From an uncultured Collinsella sp. (lineage in GTDB: Bacteria > Actinomycetota > Coriobacteriia > Coriobacteriales > Coriobacteriaceae), in NCBI GenBank assembly GCA_902495545.1, contig CABUXM010000012.1, positions 1 through 35,898 on the forward strand: a stretch of DNA of 35,898 nucleotides. Direction: 5' to 3'. The notes under the pieces are model-generated. The model was not told the DNA's origin, ran no database searches, and saw only the letters and a program-made list of their open reading frames with translations. Of this stretch, positions 15,612 through 23,340 are shown in pieces (positions within the stretch are counted from its first letter, which is position 1; each line of letters opens with the position of its first letter). A program made the position numbers and the translations under genes.

Positions 15612-16565
15612 ATGGACAAGGCTGCATCTACCGGCCATTCTGACCGCTGCCGCATCGTCGTCGATACCTGCTGCGACTTTAGCCCCGAGGTCGCCGCGAA
15701 CCTCGATGTCGATATCTTGGGCTTCCCCTTCATTATCGATGGCGAGGAGCGCACGGACGATATCTGGTCGAGCATGAGCCCTAAGGAGTTCTACGACCGC
15801 ATGCGCGCCGGCGCTCGCGTGTCTACCTCCGCCGTGTCGCTCGGTCGCTATATCGAGTTCTTTACCGAGTGTGCCAAAGAAGGCACGCCCACGGTCTACC
15901 TGTGCTTTACCTCGGCGCTGTCGTCGAGCTACAACTCCGCGTGCCAGGCGGCGGACGCCGTGCGCGCCGAGTATCCCGACTTTGAACTGTACGTGGTCGA
16001 CAACGCTCTGCCCTGCGCGACCGGCGCGCTCCTGGCGCTCGAGGCCGTGCGCCAGCGTTCGGCGGGACTGACCGCCAAGCAGCTGGTCGATTGGGCAAAC
16101 GAGGCAAAGACCTACGTCCACGGTTACTTTACGCTCGAGAGCTTCGACGCACTGGCTGCCGGCGGCCGCATTCCGCCCGCGGCGGCGCAGCTCACGGCAA
16201 AGCTCGATGTCAAGCCCGAGCTCTCCTACGACCTTGCCGGCTCGCTGTCGCTGATCGGCGTCAACCGCGGCCGCAAGAAGGCGCTCAAGTCCATCCTCAA
16301 GTCGTTCCGCGAGAACTACGTGCCCGACCGCACCATGCCCATCGCCATCATGACGGCCGATGCCGAAAAGGACGGCGACTGGCTCGAGGCCGCCATCCGC
16401 AAGGAGGAGGGCTGCGCCGACGTCACGATCATTCGCAGCTCCGTGGGTCCCACCATTGGCTCGCACGTGGGCCCCGGCATGGTGGCCTGCGCGTTTTGGG
16501 GCAAGAACCGCGCCGACAAGGCGTCGCTTTCCGACCGCATCGCCCGCCGCGTGCGCGGCCAGTAG
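15612..16565 (+). CDS. DegV family fatty-acid-binding protein
   Basis: 317 residues from ATG 15612, eight bases after AAGGAG; TTG 15609 is a nearby alternative. The DegV signature is clear: IVVDTCCDFSPEVA near the N-terminus, MRAGARVSTSAVS (the lipid-head site Thr/Ser), TSALSSSYNSA, and at the C-terminus SVGPTIGSHVGPGMVACAFWG. Family members bind a fatty acid and, in Gram-positives, serve as FakB subunits that present exogenous fatty acids to the kinase FakA. No fakA lies in the window. FakB-like role is inferred from family. Next gene begins about 100 bases on, with its own ribosome site. Confidence 0.92.
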   Translation: MDKAASTGHSDRCRIVVDTCCDFSPEVAANLDVDILGFPFIIDGEERTDDIWSSMSPKEFYDRMRAGARVSTSAVSLGRYIEFFTECAKEGTPTVYLCFTSALSSSYNSACQAADAVRAEYPDFELYVVDNALPCATGALLALEAVRQRSAGLTAKQLVDWANEAKTYVHGYFTLESFDALAAGGRIPPAAAQLTAKLDVKPELSYDLAGSLSLIGVNRGRKKALKSILKSFRENYVPDRTMPIAIMTADAEKDGDWLEAAIRKEEGCADVTIIRSSVGPTIGSHVGPGMVACAFWGKNRADKASLSDRIARRVRGQ

Positions 16566-16663
16566 GCAAGCGCTGCGTCCGTAATCGCCCTCGACTCACA
16601 GCCCAAACGCTGGCACCGAGTATTCAACCTGGTAATAACACCCAACCTAAAAGGAAAGGTTTC

Positions 16664-17743
16664 ATGGCAAACAAGCTCTCTGTCGCATTTATCGGCACCG
16701 GAATTATGGGTGCCCCCATCGCCGGCCACATTCTGGACGCTGGCTATCCCGTCACGGTCAACAACCGCACCAAGTCCAAGGCTGCAACGCTCGTTGAGCG
16801 CGGTGCCGTCTGGGCCGATACGCCGGCAGATGCCGCGGCGAACGCCGACGTCATCTTTACCATGGTGGGCTATCCCTCCGAGGTCGAGGAGCTCTACCTG
16901 GCGGGCGACGGCCTGCTCGCGTGCACTAAGCCCGGCGCGATCCTGATCGACCTCACCACGAGCTCGCCCGAGCTTGCCCGTGACATTGCCGAGGCCGCCC
17001 AGGTTTCCGGTCGCATGGCGTTTGACTGCCCCGTCACCGGCGGCGAGTCGGGCGCTATCGCCGGCACGCTCACGGCTATCGTGGGCGCCACCGAGAACGA
17101 CATTGCCCCGGTTCGCGATATCCTTTCCACCTTTGCGGCCAACATTTGCTGCTTCGATGGCGCCGGCAAGGGCCAGGCTGCCAAGCTCGCCAACCAGGTG
17201 TCGCTGGGCGCCTGCATGGTCGGCATGGCAGACGCCATGGCATTTGCCGAGCTGAGCGGCCTTGATCTGGAGAAGACCCGCGAGATGATCCTGGGCGGTA
17301 CCGGCAAGTCCGGCGCTATGGAGAGCCTGGCCCCCAAGGCGCTCGACGGCGACTACAAGCCCGGCTTTATGGTCGAGCACTTCATTAAGGACCTGCGCCT
17401 GGCACTCGCTTATGCCGACGACCGCGAGCTCGCGCTGCCCGGCGCCGACGTGGCCTTTACGCTCTATGACATGCTCGACGCCATCGGTGGTGCCAAGCTG
17501 GGCACCCAGGCCATCACGGTCCTCTATAAGGAGGAGGCCGACGCCATCGCCGCCGGTCTGGACTGGTCGCAGTATCGTCCCGAGGAGCATGGCGCTCACG
17601 AGGACGGCTGCGGTTGCGGCGAGTACGGCGACGACCATGAGTGCGGTTGCGGTCACCATCACGGCGAGGACCACGAGTGCTGCGGCGGGCACGGCCATGA
17701 CGACGGCCATGAGTGCTGCTGCGGCCACCATCACGGGGAGTAG
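16664..17743 (+). CDS. 3-hydroxyisobutyrate dehydrogenase-family oxidoreductase with Cys/His-rich tail
   Basis: 359 residues from ATG 16664, after AAGGAAAGG. The N-terminal Rossmann motif is FIGTGIMGAPIAGHIL; substrate-site DCPVTGGESGA and the catalytic Lys in GKGQAAKLANQ are the hallmarks of beta-hydroxyacid dehydrogenases (tartronate semialdehyde reductase, 3-hydroxyisobutyrate dehydrogenase). The core ends near residue 305, the usual family length of about 295. The last 45-50 residues hold 9 Cys and 13 His in CGCG, ECGCGHHH and ECCCGHHHGE repeats. Such a tail is not part of this family and should bind metal, perhaps nickel, zinc or copper. Substrate unknown. The following gene starts five bases after the stop. 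Confidence 0.85.
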   Translation: MANKLSVAFIGTGIMGAPIAGHILDAGYPVTVNNRTKSKAATLVERGAVWADTPADAAANADVIFTMVGYPSEVEELYLAGDGLLACTKPGAILIDLTTSSPELARDIAEAAQVSGRMAFDCPVTGGESGAIAGTLTAIVGATENDIAPVRDILSTFAANICCFDGAGKGQAAKLANQVSLGACMVGMADAMAFAELSGLDLEKTREMILGGTGKSGAMESLAPKALDGDYKPGFMVEHFIKDLRLALAYADDRELALPGADVAFTLYDMLDAIGGAKLGTQAITVLYKEEADAIAAGLDWSQYRPEEHGAHEDGCGCGEYGDDHECGCGHHHGEDHECCGGHGHDDGHECCCGHHHGE

Positions 17744-17748
17744 CGCCC

Positions 17749-18177
17749 ATGAGCTGGACGCTCGTGGTACTAGCGCTGGTGCTCTTTCTCTTTGCGATCT
17801 ACATTGGCTTTTTGTGCGGCCAGTGGGCGTGCGAAAAGCGCGTCATTACCAAGCGCGACTACTGGATCGCCAATTTTGCAGGAGCGGCGGCAGTCGTCCT
17901 ACTGACCTGGGTGTTCTCGCTGTTCCCGCTGGTGCAGTTTGCGCCGATCGGCTGGCTCGGCGGCTTTATCGCCGGTCTTAAGATGAGCTTTGGCGAGTCC
18001 GTCGGTCCGTGGCGCAAGCACGACGAGGTCTTTAACGTCAACAAGGCTCATCGCGCCGCCGCCGACGCGGGCGACGCTGAGGAACGCCGCCGTGCGCGTC
18101 ACAATGGCGCGGCCGACCGACAGCTCATCTCGGTCACCGATGACAGCAAGGGTGCTGGCAAGCACGCTAAGAAATAG
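17749..18177 (+). CDS. Hypothetical two-helix membrane protein
   Basis: 142 residues from ATG 17749, eight bases after GGGGAG. A first hydrophobic helix covers about residues 4-22 and ends in a CGQWACEKR segment. A second, longer hydrophobic span runs from about residue 42 to 77. The C-terminal 60 residues are hydrophilic, with many Ala, Arg and Lys. I recognise no family. It starts five bases after the Cys/His-tailed dehydrogenase and the HEAT-like protein follows 15 bases later, so the three probably form one operon. Function unknown. Confidence 0.75.
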   Translation: MSWTLVVLALVLFLFAIYIGFLCGQWACEKRVITKRDYWIANFAGAAAVVLLTWVFSLFPLVQFAPIGWLGGFIAGLKMSFGESVGPWRKHDEVFNVNKAHRAAADAGDAEERRRARHNGAADRQLISVTDDSKGAGKHAKK

Positions 18178-18192
18178 TAAGAAGAGGTAACT

Positions 18193-18891
18193 ATGGCAGA
18201 AAACAAAGACGAACAGCTCACCGACGAGGAGCTGGCACAGCTTCAGCTGGCAGAGGAGAACGAGAACGCCGTCGACCGCCTGGTCAAGGAGCTCGGCTGC
18301 CCCACGCGACGCATCCGCCAGTTTGCCGCCCGCGTGCTGCACCTGCTTGCCGAGCGCGATCCGCAGCGCGTCGTGCCCTGCGTGCCCGCGCTGATCGAGG
18401 CGCTCGACCGCCCCGAGGCGCAGACCCGCTGGGAGGCCCTCGACGCCCTGGCGGCGCTCGCCACCACCTGCCCCGAGCAGCTGGGCGATGCCTTTGAGGG
18501 CGCCGAGACTGCACTGTTCGACGAGATCTCCTCCACGCTGCGCTATGCCGCCTTCCGCCTGCTGTGCGTGTGGGGTGCCACGAGTGTCGAGCGTTCGCGC
18601 GAGGCTTGGCCCATCCTGGACGAGGCCATCCAGTGCTACCACGGCGACCTTGAGTATCGCGACATGCTCGGTTGCCTGTACGAGTTTTGCCAGGGCGAGA
18701 TCGACGCCGAGGTTGCCGAGAAGCTCGCGCTGCGCCTTAAGTTCGACGCCGAGAACGGCAAGGGCAGCTATCTCAAGGCCCGTTCGAGCGAGATTTGCGA
18801 AATGCTTGTTAAACGTTTTGGCCTGGATCTCTCCAAAAAGAAGAAGCGTGCTAGCGTTAAAAAATCTGACGACGCCGAAGACGAGGAGTAA
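18193..18891 (+). CDS. HEAT/armadillo-like repeat protein of unknown function
   Basis: 232 residues beginning MAENKDEQLTDEEL. After an acidic start the body is a row of short amphipathic helices, such as RIRQFAARVLHLLAERD, RVVPCVPALIEALDRPE, TRWEALDALAALATT and STLRYAAFRLLCVWGA. This spacing of about 35-40 residues fits HEAT or armadillo repeats, which serve as binding scaffolds. The C-terminus is Lys-rich then acidic. No specific family is recognised. It lies between the two-helix protein and the isocitrate dehydrogenase, whose start is six bases after its stop. Confidence 0.72.
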   Translation: MAENKDEQLTDEELAQLQLAEENENAVDRLVKELGCPTRRIRQFAARVLHLLAERDPQRVVPCVPALIEALDRPEAQTRWEALDALAALATTCPEQLGDAFEGAETALFDEISSTLRYAAFRLLCVWGATSVERSREAWPILDEAIQCYHGDLEYRDMLGCLYEFCQGEIDAEVAEKLALRLKFDAENGKGSYLKARSSEICEMLVKRFGLDLSKKKKRASVKKSDDAEDEE

Positions 18892-18897
18892 CAGATT

Positions 18898-19983
18898 ATG
18901 GCGCACGATGTAGTCCTGATTCCCGGTGACGGTATCGGTCCCGAGATTACGCAGGCTATGCGCCGCGTGGTCGAGGCCACCGGTGTCCAGATTAACTGGA
19001 ATGTCCAGGAGGCCGGCGCCGGCGTCATGGACGAGTTTGGCACGCCGCTGCCCCAGCACGTGCTCGATGCGATCGCCGAGACCAAGGTTGCCATCAAGGG
19101 CCCCATCACCACGCCGGTCGGCACGGGTTTCCGCAGCGTCAACGTGGCTCTGCGCAAGCATTTTGACCTGTACGCCTGCGTGCGCCCTTGCCTGTCGCAG
19201 CCGGGCGACGGCTCTCGTTTCCGCGGTGTCGACCTGGTTATCGTGCGCGAGAACACCGAGGACCTCTACGCCGGCATCGAGTTCGATGAGGGCGCTGCCG
19301 AGGTCGAGGAGCTCTCGCAGCTCGTCGAGCGCTCGGGCCAGAAGACCTTCGCCGCTGATTCCGCCATTTCAATTAAGCCGATTTCCATCGCCAAGAGCCG
19401 CCGCATTGTGGAGTATGCCTTTGAGTATGCCCGACGCTGCGGCCGCAAAAAGGTGACGGCCGTGCACAAGGCCAACATCATGAAGGCGACCGACGGCCTG
19501 TTCCTGCGCGTAGCGCGCGAGGTGGCCGCCAACTATCCCGATATCGAGTTCAACGACAAGATCGTCGACGCCACCTGCATGGGCCTGGTCCAGAACCCCA
19601 ACGACTTCGATGTCCTGGTGCTGCCCAACCTGTATGGCGACATCGTGAGCGACCTGTGCGCCGGCCTGGTGGGCGGTCTGGGCATGGCCCCCGGCTCCAA
19701 CATCGGTGCCGACTGCGCAATCTTTGAGGCTACGCATGGCTCCGCGCCCGATATCGCCGGCCAGGATATCGCCAACCCCACGGCCGAGATCCTCTCTGCT
19801 GCGATGATGCTCGATCACCTGGGCGAGAACGATGCTGCCAATCGCATTCGTGCCGCCGTATCTGCCACGCTCGACGAGGGCGAGCAGGTTACCGGTGACG
19901 TACGTCGTGCCCAGACCGGCTCCGTTGAGGGCGCTGTGGGCACGCAGACCTTTGCCGATGCCGTTATCGCGCACCTGGTCTAA
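18898..19983 (+). CDS. Isocitrate dehydrogenase, NAD-type (isocitrate/isopropylmalate dehydrogenase family)
   Basis: 361 residues from ATG 18898. Family marks: LIPGDGIGPEI, GPITTPVGTGFRSVNVALRK (substrate serine site), LYACVRPC, VRENTEDLYAGIEF, the catalytic Lys in VHKANIMKATDGLF, the metal-binding YGDIVSDL, and FEATHGSAPDIAGQ near the C-terminus. The Ser in GFRSVN and the wording around it point to isocitrate rather than isopropylmalate. The enzyme turns isocitrate to 2-oxoglutarate; with length about 360 and the coenzyme site as seen, NAD is the likely acceptor, as in other anaerobic bacteria. No TCA neighbours are present. A hairpin at 20043-20071 follows. Confidence 0.9.
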   Translation: MAHDVVLIPGDGIGPEITQAMRRVVEATGVQINWNVQEAGAGVMDEFGTPLPQHVLDAIAETKVAIKGPITTPVGTGFRSVNVALRKHFDLYACVRPCLSQPGDGSRFRGVDLVIVRENTEDLYAGIEFDEGAAEVEELSQLVERSGQKTFAADSAISIKPISIAKSRRIVEYAFEYARRCGRKKVTAVHKANIMKATDGLFLRVAREVAANYPDIEFNDKIVDATCMGLVQNPNDFDVLVLPNLYGDIVSDLCAGLVGGLGMAPGSNIGADCAIFEATHGSAPDIAGQDIANPTAEILSAAMMLDHLGENDAANRIRAAVSATLDEGEQVTGDVRRAQTGSVEGAVGTQTFADAVIAHLV

Positions 19984-20042
19984 GGTATGCACGCTGCAAA
20001 CGCCTAAATAGTACTTAAGTGTTTGCGTATAACCTAAGAATC

Positions 20043-20071
20043 AATACGCCCGGCGCTCTGCCGGGCGTATT
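20043..20071 (+). terminator. Terminator-like hairpin after isocitrate dehydrogenase
   Basis: AATACGCCCGGC (20043-20054) pairs perfectly with 20060-20071 around a 5-base loop. The T-run is weak (CTATT). Confidence 0.72.
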
Positions 20072-20109
20072 CTATTGGGGACTATGTTTCCTAACAAGGA
20101 GTAATTGAT

Positions 20110-21195
20110 ATGGGTCTGATTCAAAAGAAGGACGAGAAGGACGAGATCGACGGCATCCAGATCATCGAGCGCGGCGAAGGCCCCGACGGTGATGAGGACG
20201 AGAAGATCGACCTGGTCGCCGGCACGTCTGCCGAACATATTGCCGCCGGCACGACCGCCGAGGAGGAAGACGCTCGCCTGGAGGCAAAGATCGCCGCGGA
20301 CGCCGCCGACGAGAACCTCATGCCCCAGGAGCAGGACGAGGACGACGACTCCGACGTGGACGACCACGCTTGTAAGCACAAGAAGACGATGATTGTCGCC
20401 TTTGTGGTCGCCATCGTGATCGCTGCCGTGGTCGGCTTCTTTATTGGCAATGGCGGCTTTGGCGGCAAGGGCGTCGGCTCGGCGACCCTCACCGAGGACC
20501 AGCTCGATTCGACCGTGGCAAGCTACAGCTACAACGGCAAGAAGAGCGACATCACCGCGCGCGAGGCCATCGAGAGCCAGTACAGCCTCGACACCGTCAA
20601 GGATAGCGATGGCAACTACACCGCTCCGTCTGCCGACGTTATCCTGTCCTACGTGCGCAACAAGATCCTGCTCGATGCTGCCGAGGACGAGGGCATTACC
20701 GTCTCTTCCAAGGAGATGAAGAAGTACGCCGAGGATTCCATCGGCACCTCCGACTACAAGACCATGGCCACGCAGTACGGCGTGTCCAAGGATCAGGCCA
20801 AGCAGATTGTCCGTCAGTCCGCGACGCTGCAGAAGCTCTACAAGAAGAAGGTCGGCGACAGCTCCGCAAGCATGCCGACCGCCCCGACCGAGCCTGCTGA
20901 CGGCAACGAGGAGACCGCGAGCAAGGACTACGCTGACTACATCATCAACCTTGCCGGTGACGAGTGGGATAGCGAGAAGGGCGCCTGGAAGGATGCCGAC
21001 AGCACCTATGCCAAGGCCTTCGCTGACGATGCCTTTACGGCCGATAGCGCTACCTATAAGCAAGCCATGACCGCCTATTACACTGCTTATCAGCAGTATT
21101 CCTCGCAGGCTTCGAGCGCCAGCTCCAAGTGGACCGAGTATGCGAACGGCCTCTACGCCAAGGCCAACATCAGCATCTACGGCCTGTTTGCGTAA
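20110..21195 (+). CDS. Membrane-anchored SurA/PrsA-like extracytoplasmic protein
   Basis: 361 residues. The first 90 are cytoplasmic and strongly acidic. A single hydrophobic span lies at about residues 93-112. The extracytoplasmic part begins with a Gly-rich linker and then a region of helices (DVILSYVRNKILLDAAEDEGITVSSKEMKKYAED) that matches the SurA N-terminal chaperone fold, also found in PrsA-type foldases. No parvulin isomerase domain is seen, since the C-terminal third is Tyr/Ser/Ala-rich. It may act as a chaperone for exported proteins, although the acidic cytoplasmic leader is not typical. The gene ends before a strong terminator and starts after the hairpin at 20043-20071. Confidence 0.72.
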   Translation: MGLIQKKDEKDEIDGIQIIERGEGPDGDEDEKIDLVAGTSAEHIAAGTTAEEEDARLEAKIAADAADENLMPQEQDEDDDSDVDDHACKHKKTMIVAFVVAIVIAAVVGFFIGNGGFGGKGVGSATLTEDQLDSTVASYSYNGKKSDITAREAIESQYSLDTVKDSDGNYTAPSADVILSYVRNKILLDAAEDEGITVSSKEMKKYAEDSIGTSDYKTMATQYGVSKDQAKQIVRQSATLQKLYKKKVGDSSASMPTAPTEPADGNEETASKDYADYIINLAGDEWDSEKGAWKDADSTYAKAFADDAFTADSATYKQAMTAYYTAYQQYSSQASSASSKWTEYANGLYAKANISIYGLFA

Positions 21196-21238
21196 GGTTT
21201 GCCTGCACTACTGCGCGCTAACCGATCTACCTGATTGA

Positions 21239-21274
21239 GCCCGCTAGAACGGACAACGTTCTAGCGGGCTTTTT
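21239..21274 (+). terminator. Rho-independent terminator after the SurA-like gene
   Basis: GCCCGCTAGAACG (21239-21251) pairs perfectly over 13 bp with 21257-21269 around a 5-base loop, then TTTTT. Confidence 0.95.
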
Positions 21275-21307
21275 GCGTTGAGGGCGTGATTGACGGCTTA
21301 ATTATGA

Positions 21308-21547
21308 CTATTCATCTTTAAGCCCAAAAAGGCTATCGGCTTCATCGTCGGATATATATTCCAGTACATCGCCTGGTTGGCAGTCGAGTGCCCGGCATAT
21401 CGCGTCAAGAGTTGAAAAACGTATGGCAGAAACCTTGCCCGTCTTAATGCGTGACATATTGACCTGGGAGATGCCCACGCGTTCCGCAAGCTCTTTGGAT
21501 GAGATCTTGCGTTCGGCGAGCATGCGGTCAAGCCGCAGAATAATCAT
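21308..21547 (-). CDS. XRE-family helix-turn-helix regulator (YozG-like)
   Basis: 79 residues on the minus strand, nearly all one Cro/C1-type HTH domain: ELAERVGISQVNMSRIKTGK is the helix-turn-helix, followed by FSTLDAICRALDCQPGDVLEY. The short build fits the YozG/XRE group that is usually found beside DUF2975 membrane proteins. The gene lies nine bases downstream of such a protein (21557-22195), so the two are read from one transcript. Its operator was not identified. The C-terminal tail has acidic residues. Confidence 0.88.
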   Translation of the reverse strand: MIILRLDRMLAERKISSKELAERVGISQVNMSRIKTGKVSAIRFSTLDAICRALDCQPGDVLEYISDDEADSLFGLKDE

Positions 21548-21556
21548 GGATTTCCC

Positions 21557-22195
21557 CTAGAGCAACTCGTCATCTTGCTTTTGCAGGATATACCCGTAGC
21601 GGAAGATGCTGGCAATCAGGCAAATAATCAGGCCTGCAAAGAGCATGGAGGGCTCGAATAACTGGCCGACGAACGCATCCGTAAAGCTGCCGCCAAATCC
21701 TGAGAGTATCATTCCCGTGATTACGGCGCCAAGAAGCCTCACGGCAACGCCGCCGATAAGGAATAAATGTCCTACTCGACGAAGTGTCTGGTTACATTCA
21801 AGGTCAAAGGGCCTGCCTTCCTTTTCAATGTTGAGGAAAAGCCTGCGCACGCTTATCGCGATGGTAAGCGCGAGGCATGTCATCAAGAGGCTCCCTATGG
21901 CAGTGTGACCATCGTGTGCGACGAGCATAAGTGGGGCCTGCGCATCGGTACCGACGATAGCAAGGCACGGCCCTTCGCCGGCTTGAAGTTCTACGGATTG
22001 GAGACACGAGCCTTGGGAGAGGCCAGGCAATATGAGTAGAAGGTCAATCGCAATGACTGCGAGGAGCCCCAGAGCGAGCGCGGTGGTAATGCAGATCGTG
22101 GCCCATTTGCAGATGCGAGCGAGCTTCCTCAGTTTGGCTACCGTCTGTTCGCGGCTGATGGTTTCATTCGATATAGATGCGTTTCGATGGACCAT
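21557..22195 (-). CDS. DUF2975 family membrane protein
   Basis: 212 residues on the minus strand with four hydrophobic segments (about residues 30-57, 98-117, 142-168 and 182-204). After the second comes RRLFLNIEKEGRPF, the conserved intracellular motif of DUF2975. The ribosome site GGAGGGG lies just before the ATG read from 22195. In other bacteria DUF2975 proteins pair with a small XRE regulator, as here. The role of this pair is not established; a membrane-linked regulatory device is inference. It diverges from the PTS operon across the 700-base control region. Confidence 0.85.
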   Translation of the reverse strand: MVHRNASISNETISREQTVAKLRKLARICKWATICITTALALGLLAVIAIDLLLILPGLSQGSCLQSVELQAGEGPCLAIVGTDAQAPLMLVAHDGHTAIGSLLMTCLALTIAISVRRLFLNIEKEGRPFDLECNQTLRRVGHLFLIGGVAVRLLGAVITGMILSGFGGSFTDAFVGQLFEPSMLFAGLIICLIASIFRYGYILQKQDDELL

Positions 22196-22424
22196 AACCC
22201 CTCCAATCGGCGTTTTGGATGATACTTGTATCTTATCAGAATTAATGACAAACGATAAATAATTACGGATACTGAGTATGTAATGATTGAAAACGATTAG
22301 CGTGAGCTATTAGCTCATTTTGGATGCCGGAGTTTGGCGCGTGGGGGATAAGGACAAATGCCAAAATTTCCTGTGATCGCGCAAGCGCTCCATCGGGTTC
22401 CCCTAATTCATATGGGAAAACAGC

Positions 22425-22438
22425 TGCAAACGATTGCA
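22425..22438. promoter_or_regulatory. cre-like / LacI-family operator candidate
   Basis: TGCAAACGATTGCA is an imperfect palindrome that fits the relaxed cre pattern TGNAANCGNTNNCA at every fixed position. A second similar site, TCGAAACGGTTTCA, is at 22622-22635, and a weaker one, TGAAAACGATTAGC, is at 22288-22301. Confidence 0.45.
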
Positions 22439-22444
22439 AGTAAC

Positions 22445-22474
22445 CGGTGAACGGTCGAAAACTACCGTTCACCG
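22445..22474. promoter_or_regulatory. Perfect 11-bp dyad, unknown operator
   Basis: CGGTGAACGGT at 22445-22455 is the exact reverse complement of 22464-22474, with an 8-base spacer. It is one of two such arrangements in this gap; see also 22662-22710. Confidence 0.6.
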
Positions 22475-22661
22475 ATAATCTCAAAACTGGTTCTAACTGG
22501 TATTAAGTCAAAAAGACCAATTCACATATCTTCACAATGACCTGCAATTTTTCTACACGCTATTTTTAGCCGCCCTACGTTGTTTAGACACAGGAAAAGA
22601 TCAGATTTTTGCCAAAGCATTTCGAAACGGTTTCAAAACCGCAGGTAGAAGTGTTAACGAC

Positions 22662-22710
22662 CGGTAAACGGTCGATTTATCACCGTGAGCGGTGCAAAAA
22701 CGTTTTACCG
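22662..22710. promoter_or_regulatory. Second, degenerate copy of the CGGTRAACGGT dyad
   Basis: CGGTAAACGGT at 22662-22672 differs at one base from the 22445 motif. It is followed by TCG like the first, then a degenerate inverted arm ACCGTGAGCGG (22682-22692) and a better inverted arm at 22700-22710, whose complement CGGTAAAACGT matches 9 of 11. Confidence 0.5.
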
Positions 22711-22766
22711 TATGAATCAACGAAAGCGACCTCTTCTGGGGTGATATAGTGACAACAACACGTCAC

Positions 22767-22797
22767 GTGGTTACTACCAGTTTAGAAACCACTGGTC
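22767..22797. promoter_or_regulatory. GntR-type operator ahead of the PTS operon
   Basis: GTGGTTACTACCAG (22767-22780) shares 13 bases, TGGTTACTACCAG, with the site before agaS (27061-27073). An adjoining AAACCACTGGTC (22786-22797) gives a second inverted half. It lies downstream of TATAGT at 22745-22750, which fits blocking of transcription. Likely bound by the GntR protein at 26289, by inference. Confidence 0.6.
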
Positions 22798-22896
22798 TTC
22801 AAAGAACGCTTTCTAAGAAGCTTTAAGGGCGAGCGCCCGCTGGCTTCCGAAAATCATCGGACTCAGATCGTACACACCTTCGGAAGGGAAATTTGA

Positions 22897-23340
22897 ATGG
22901 TTGGCTTTATTCTTACCGGTCATGGACAGTTCGCACCCGGTCTTGCAAGCGCTATCGCTATGGTTGCCGGCGACCAGCCTGCTTTTACCGTCGTTCCTTT
23001 TGAGGGCGACCAGGCCGCATCCTACGGTGAGGATCTCCGCGCCGCTATTACCGCCATGCGCGAGGAGTGCGATGGCGTGCTTGTCTTTACCGACCTGCTT
23101 GGCGGCACCCCGTTCAACCAGTCGATGATGATTGCCCAGGATGTCGACAACGTCGAGGTTCTGACTGGCACCAACCTTCCCATGGTTATTGAGCTTCTGT
23201 TCCTCCGCGGCAATGCCACGCTCGCCGAGCTTGGCGAGCAGGCCGTGACCGTTGGCCAGACGGGCGTCACCGCCCAGACGGTCGCATCCGTTGCCGGCTC
23301 CGAGGAAGAGGATATCTTCGGCGACGAGGACGGCATTTAA
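22897..23340 (+). CDS. PTS EIIA component, mannose/GalNAc family
   Basis: 147 residues. FILTGHGQFAPGL carries His9, the phospho-acceptor of mannose-family EIIA; FTDLLGGTPFNQS is the conserved second motif around residues 65-78. It receives phosphate from HPr and gives it to EIIB in the cytoplasm. The C-terminus after about residue 130 is a short acidic tail. It is the first gene of an operon encoding all four components, and its stop overlaps the ATG of the YajC-like gene as TAATG. Likely under the GntR-type operator at 22767. The EIIC wording points to amino-sugar substrates. Confidence 0.93.
   Translation: MVGFILTGHGQFAPGLASAIAMVAGDQPAFTVVPFEGDQAASYGEDLRAAITAMREECDGVLVFTDLLGGTPFNQSMMIAQDVDNVEVLTGTNLPMVIELLFLRGNATLAELGEQAVTVGQTGVTAQTVASVAGSEEEDIFGDEDGI

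Larger units (their letters stand above)
22196..22896. promoter_or_regulatory. AT-rich divergent control region ahead of the PTS operon
   Basis: About 700 bases without a convincing gene, much richer in A and T than its surroundings. It holds the dyads at 22445-22474 and 22662-22710, cre-like sites at 22425-22438 and 22622-22635, a GntR-type operator at 22767-22797, and a -10-like TATAGT at 22745-22750. The ribosome site for the EIIA gene, GGAAGGG, is near 22881-22887. A small minus-strand frame at 22263-22484 lacks support as a gene. Confidence 0.7.

Noticed and set aside
22263..22484. Small minus-strand open frame in the PTS control gap
   Set aside because: No ribosome site; it overlaps dyads and cre-like sites; no known similarity.
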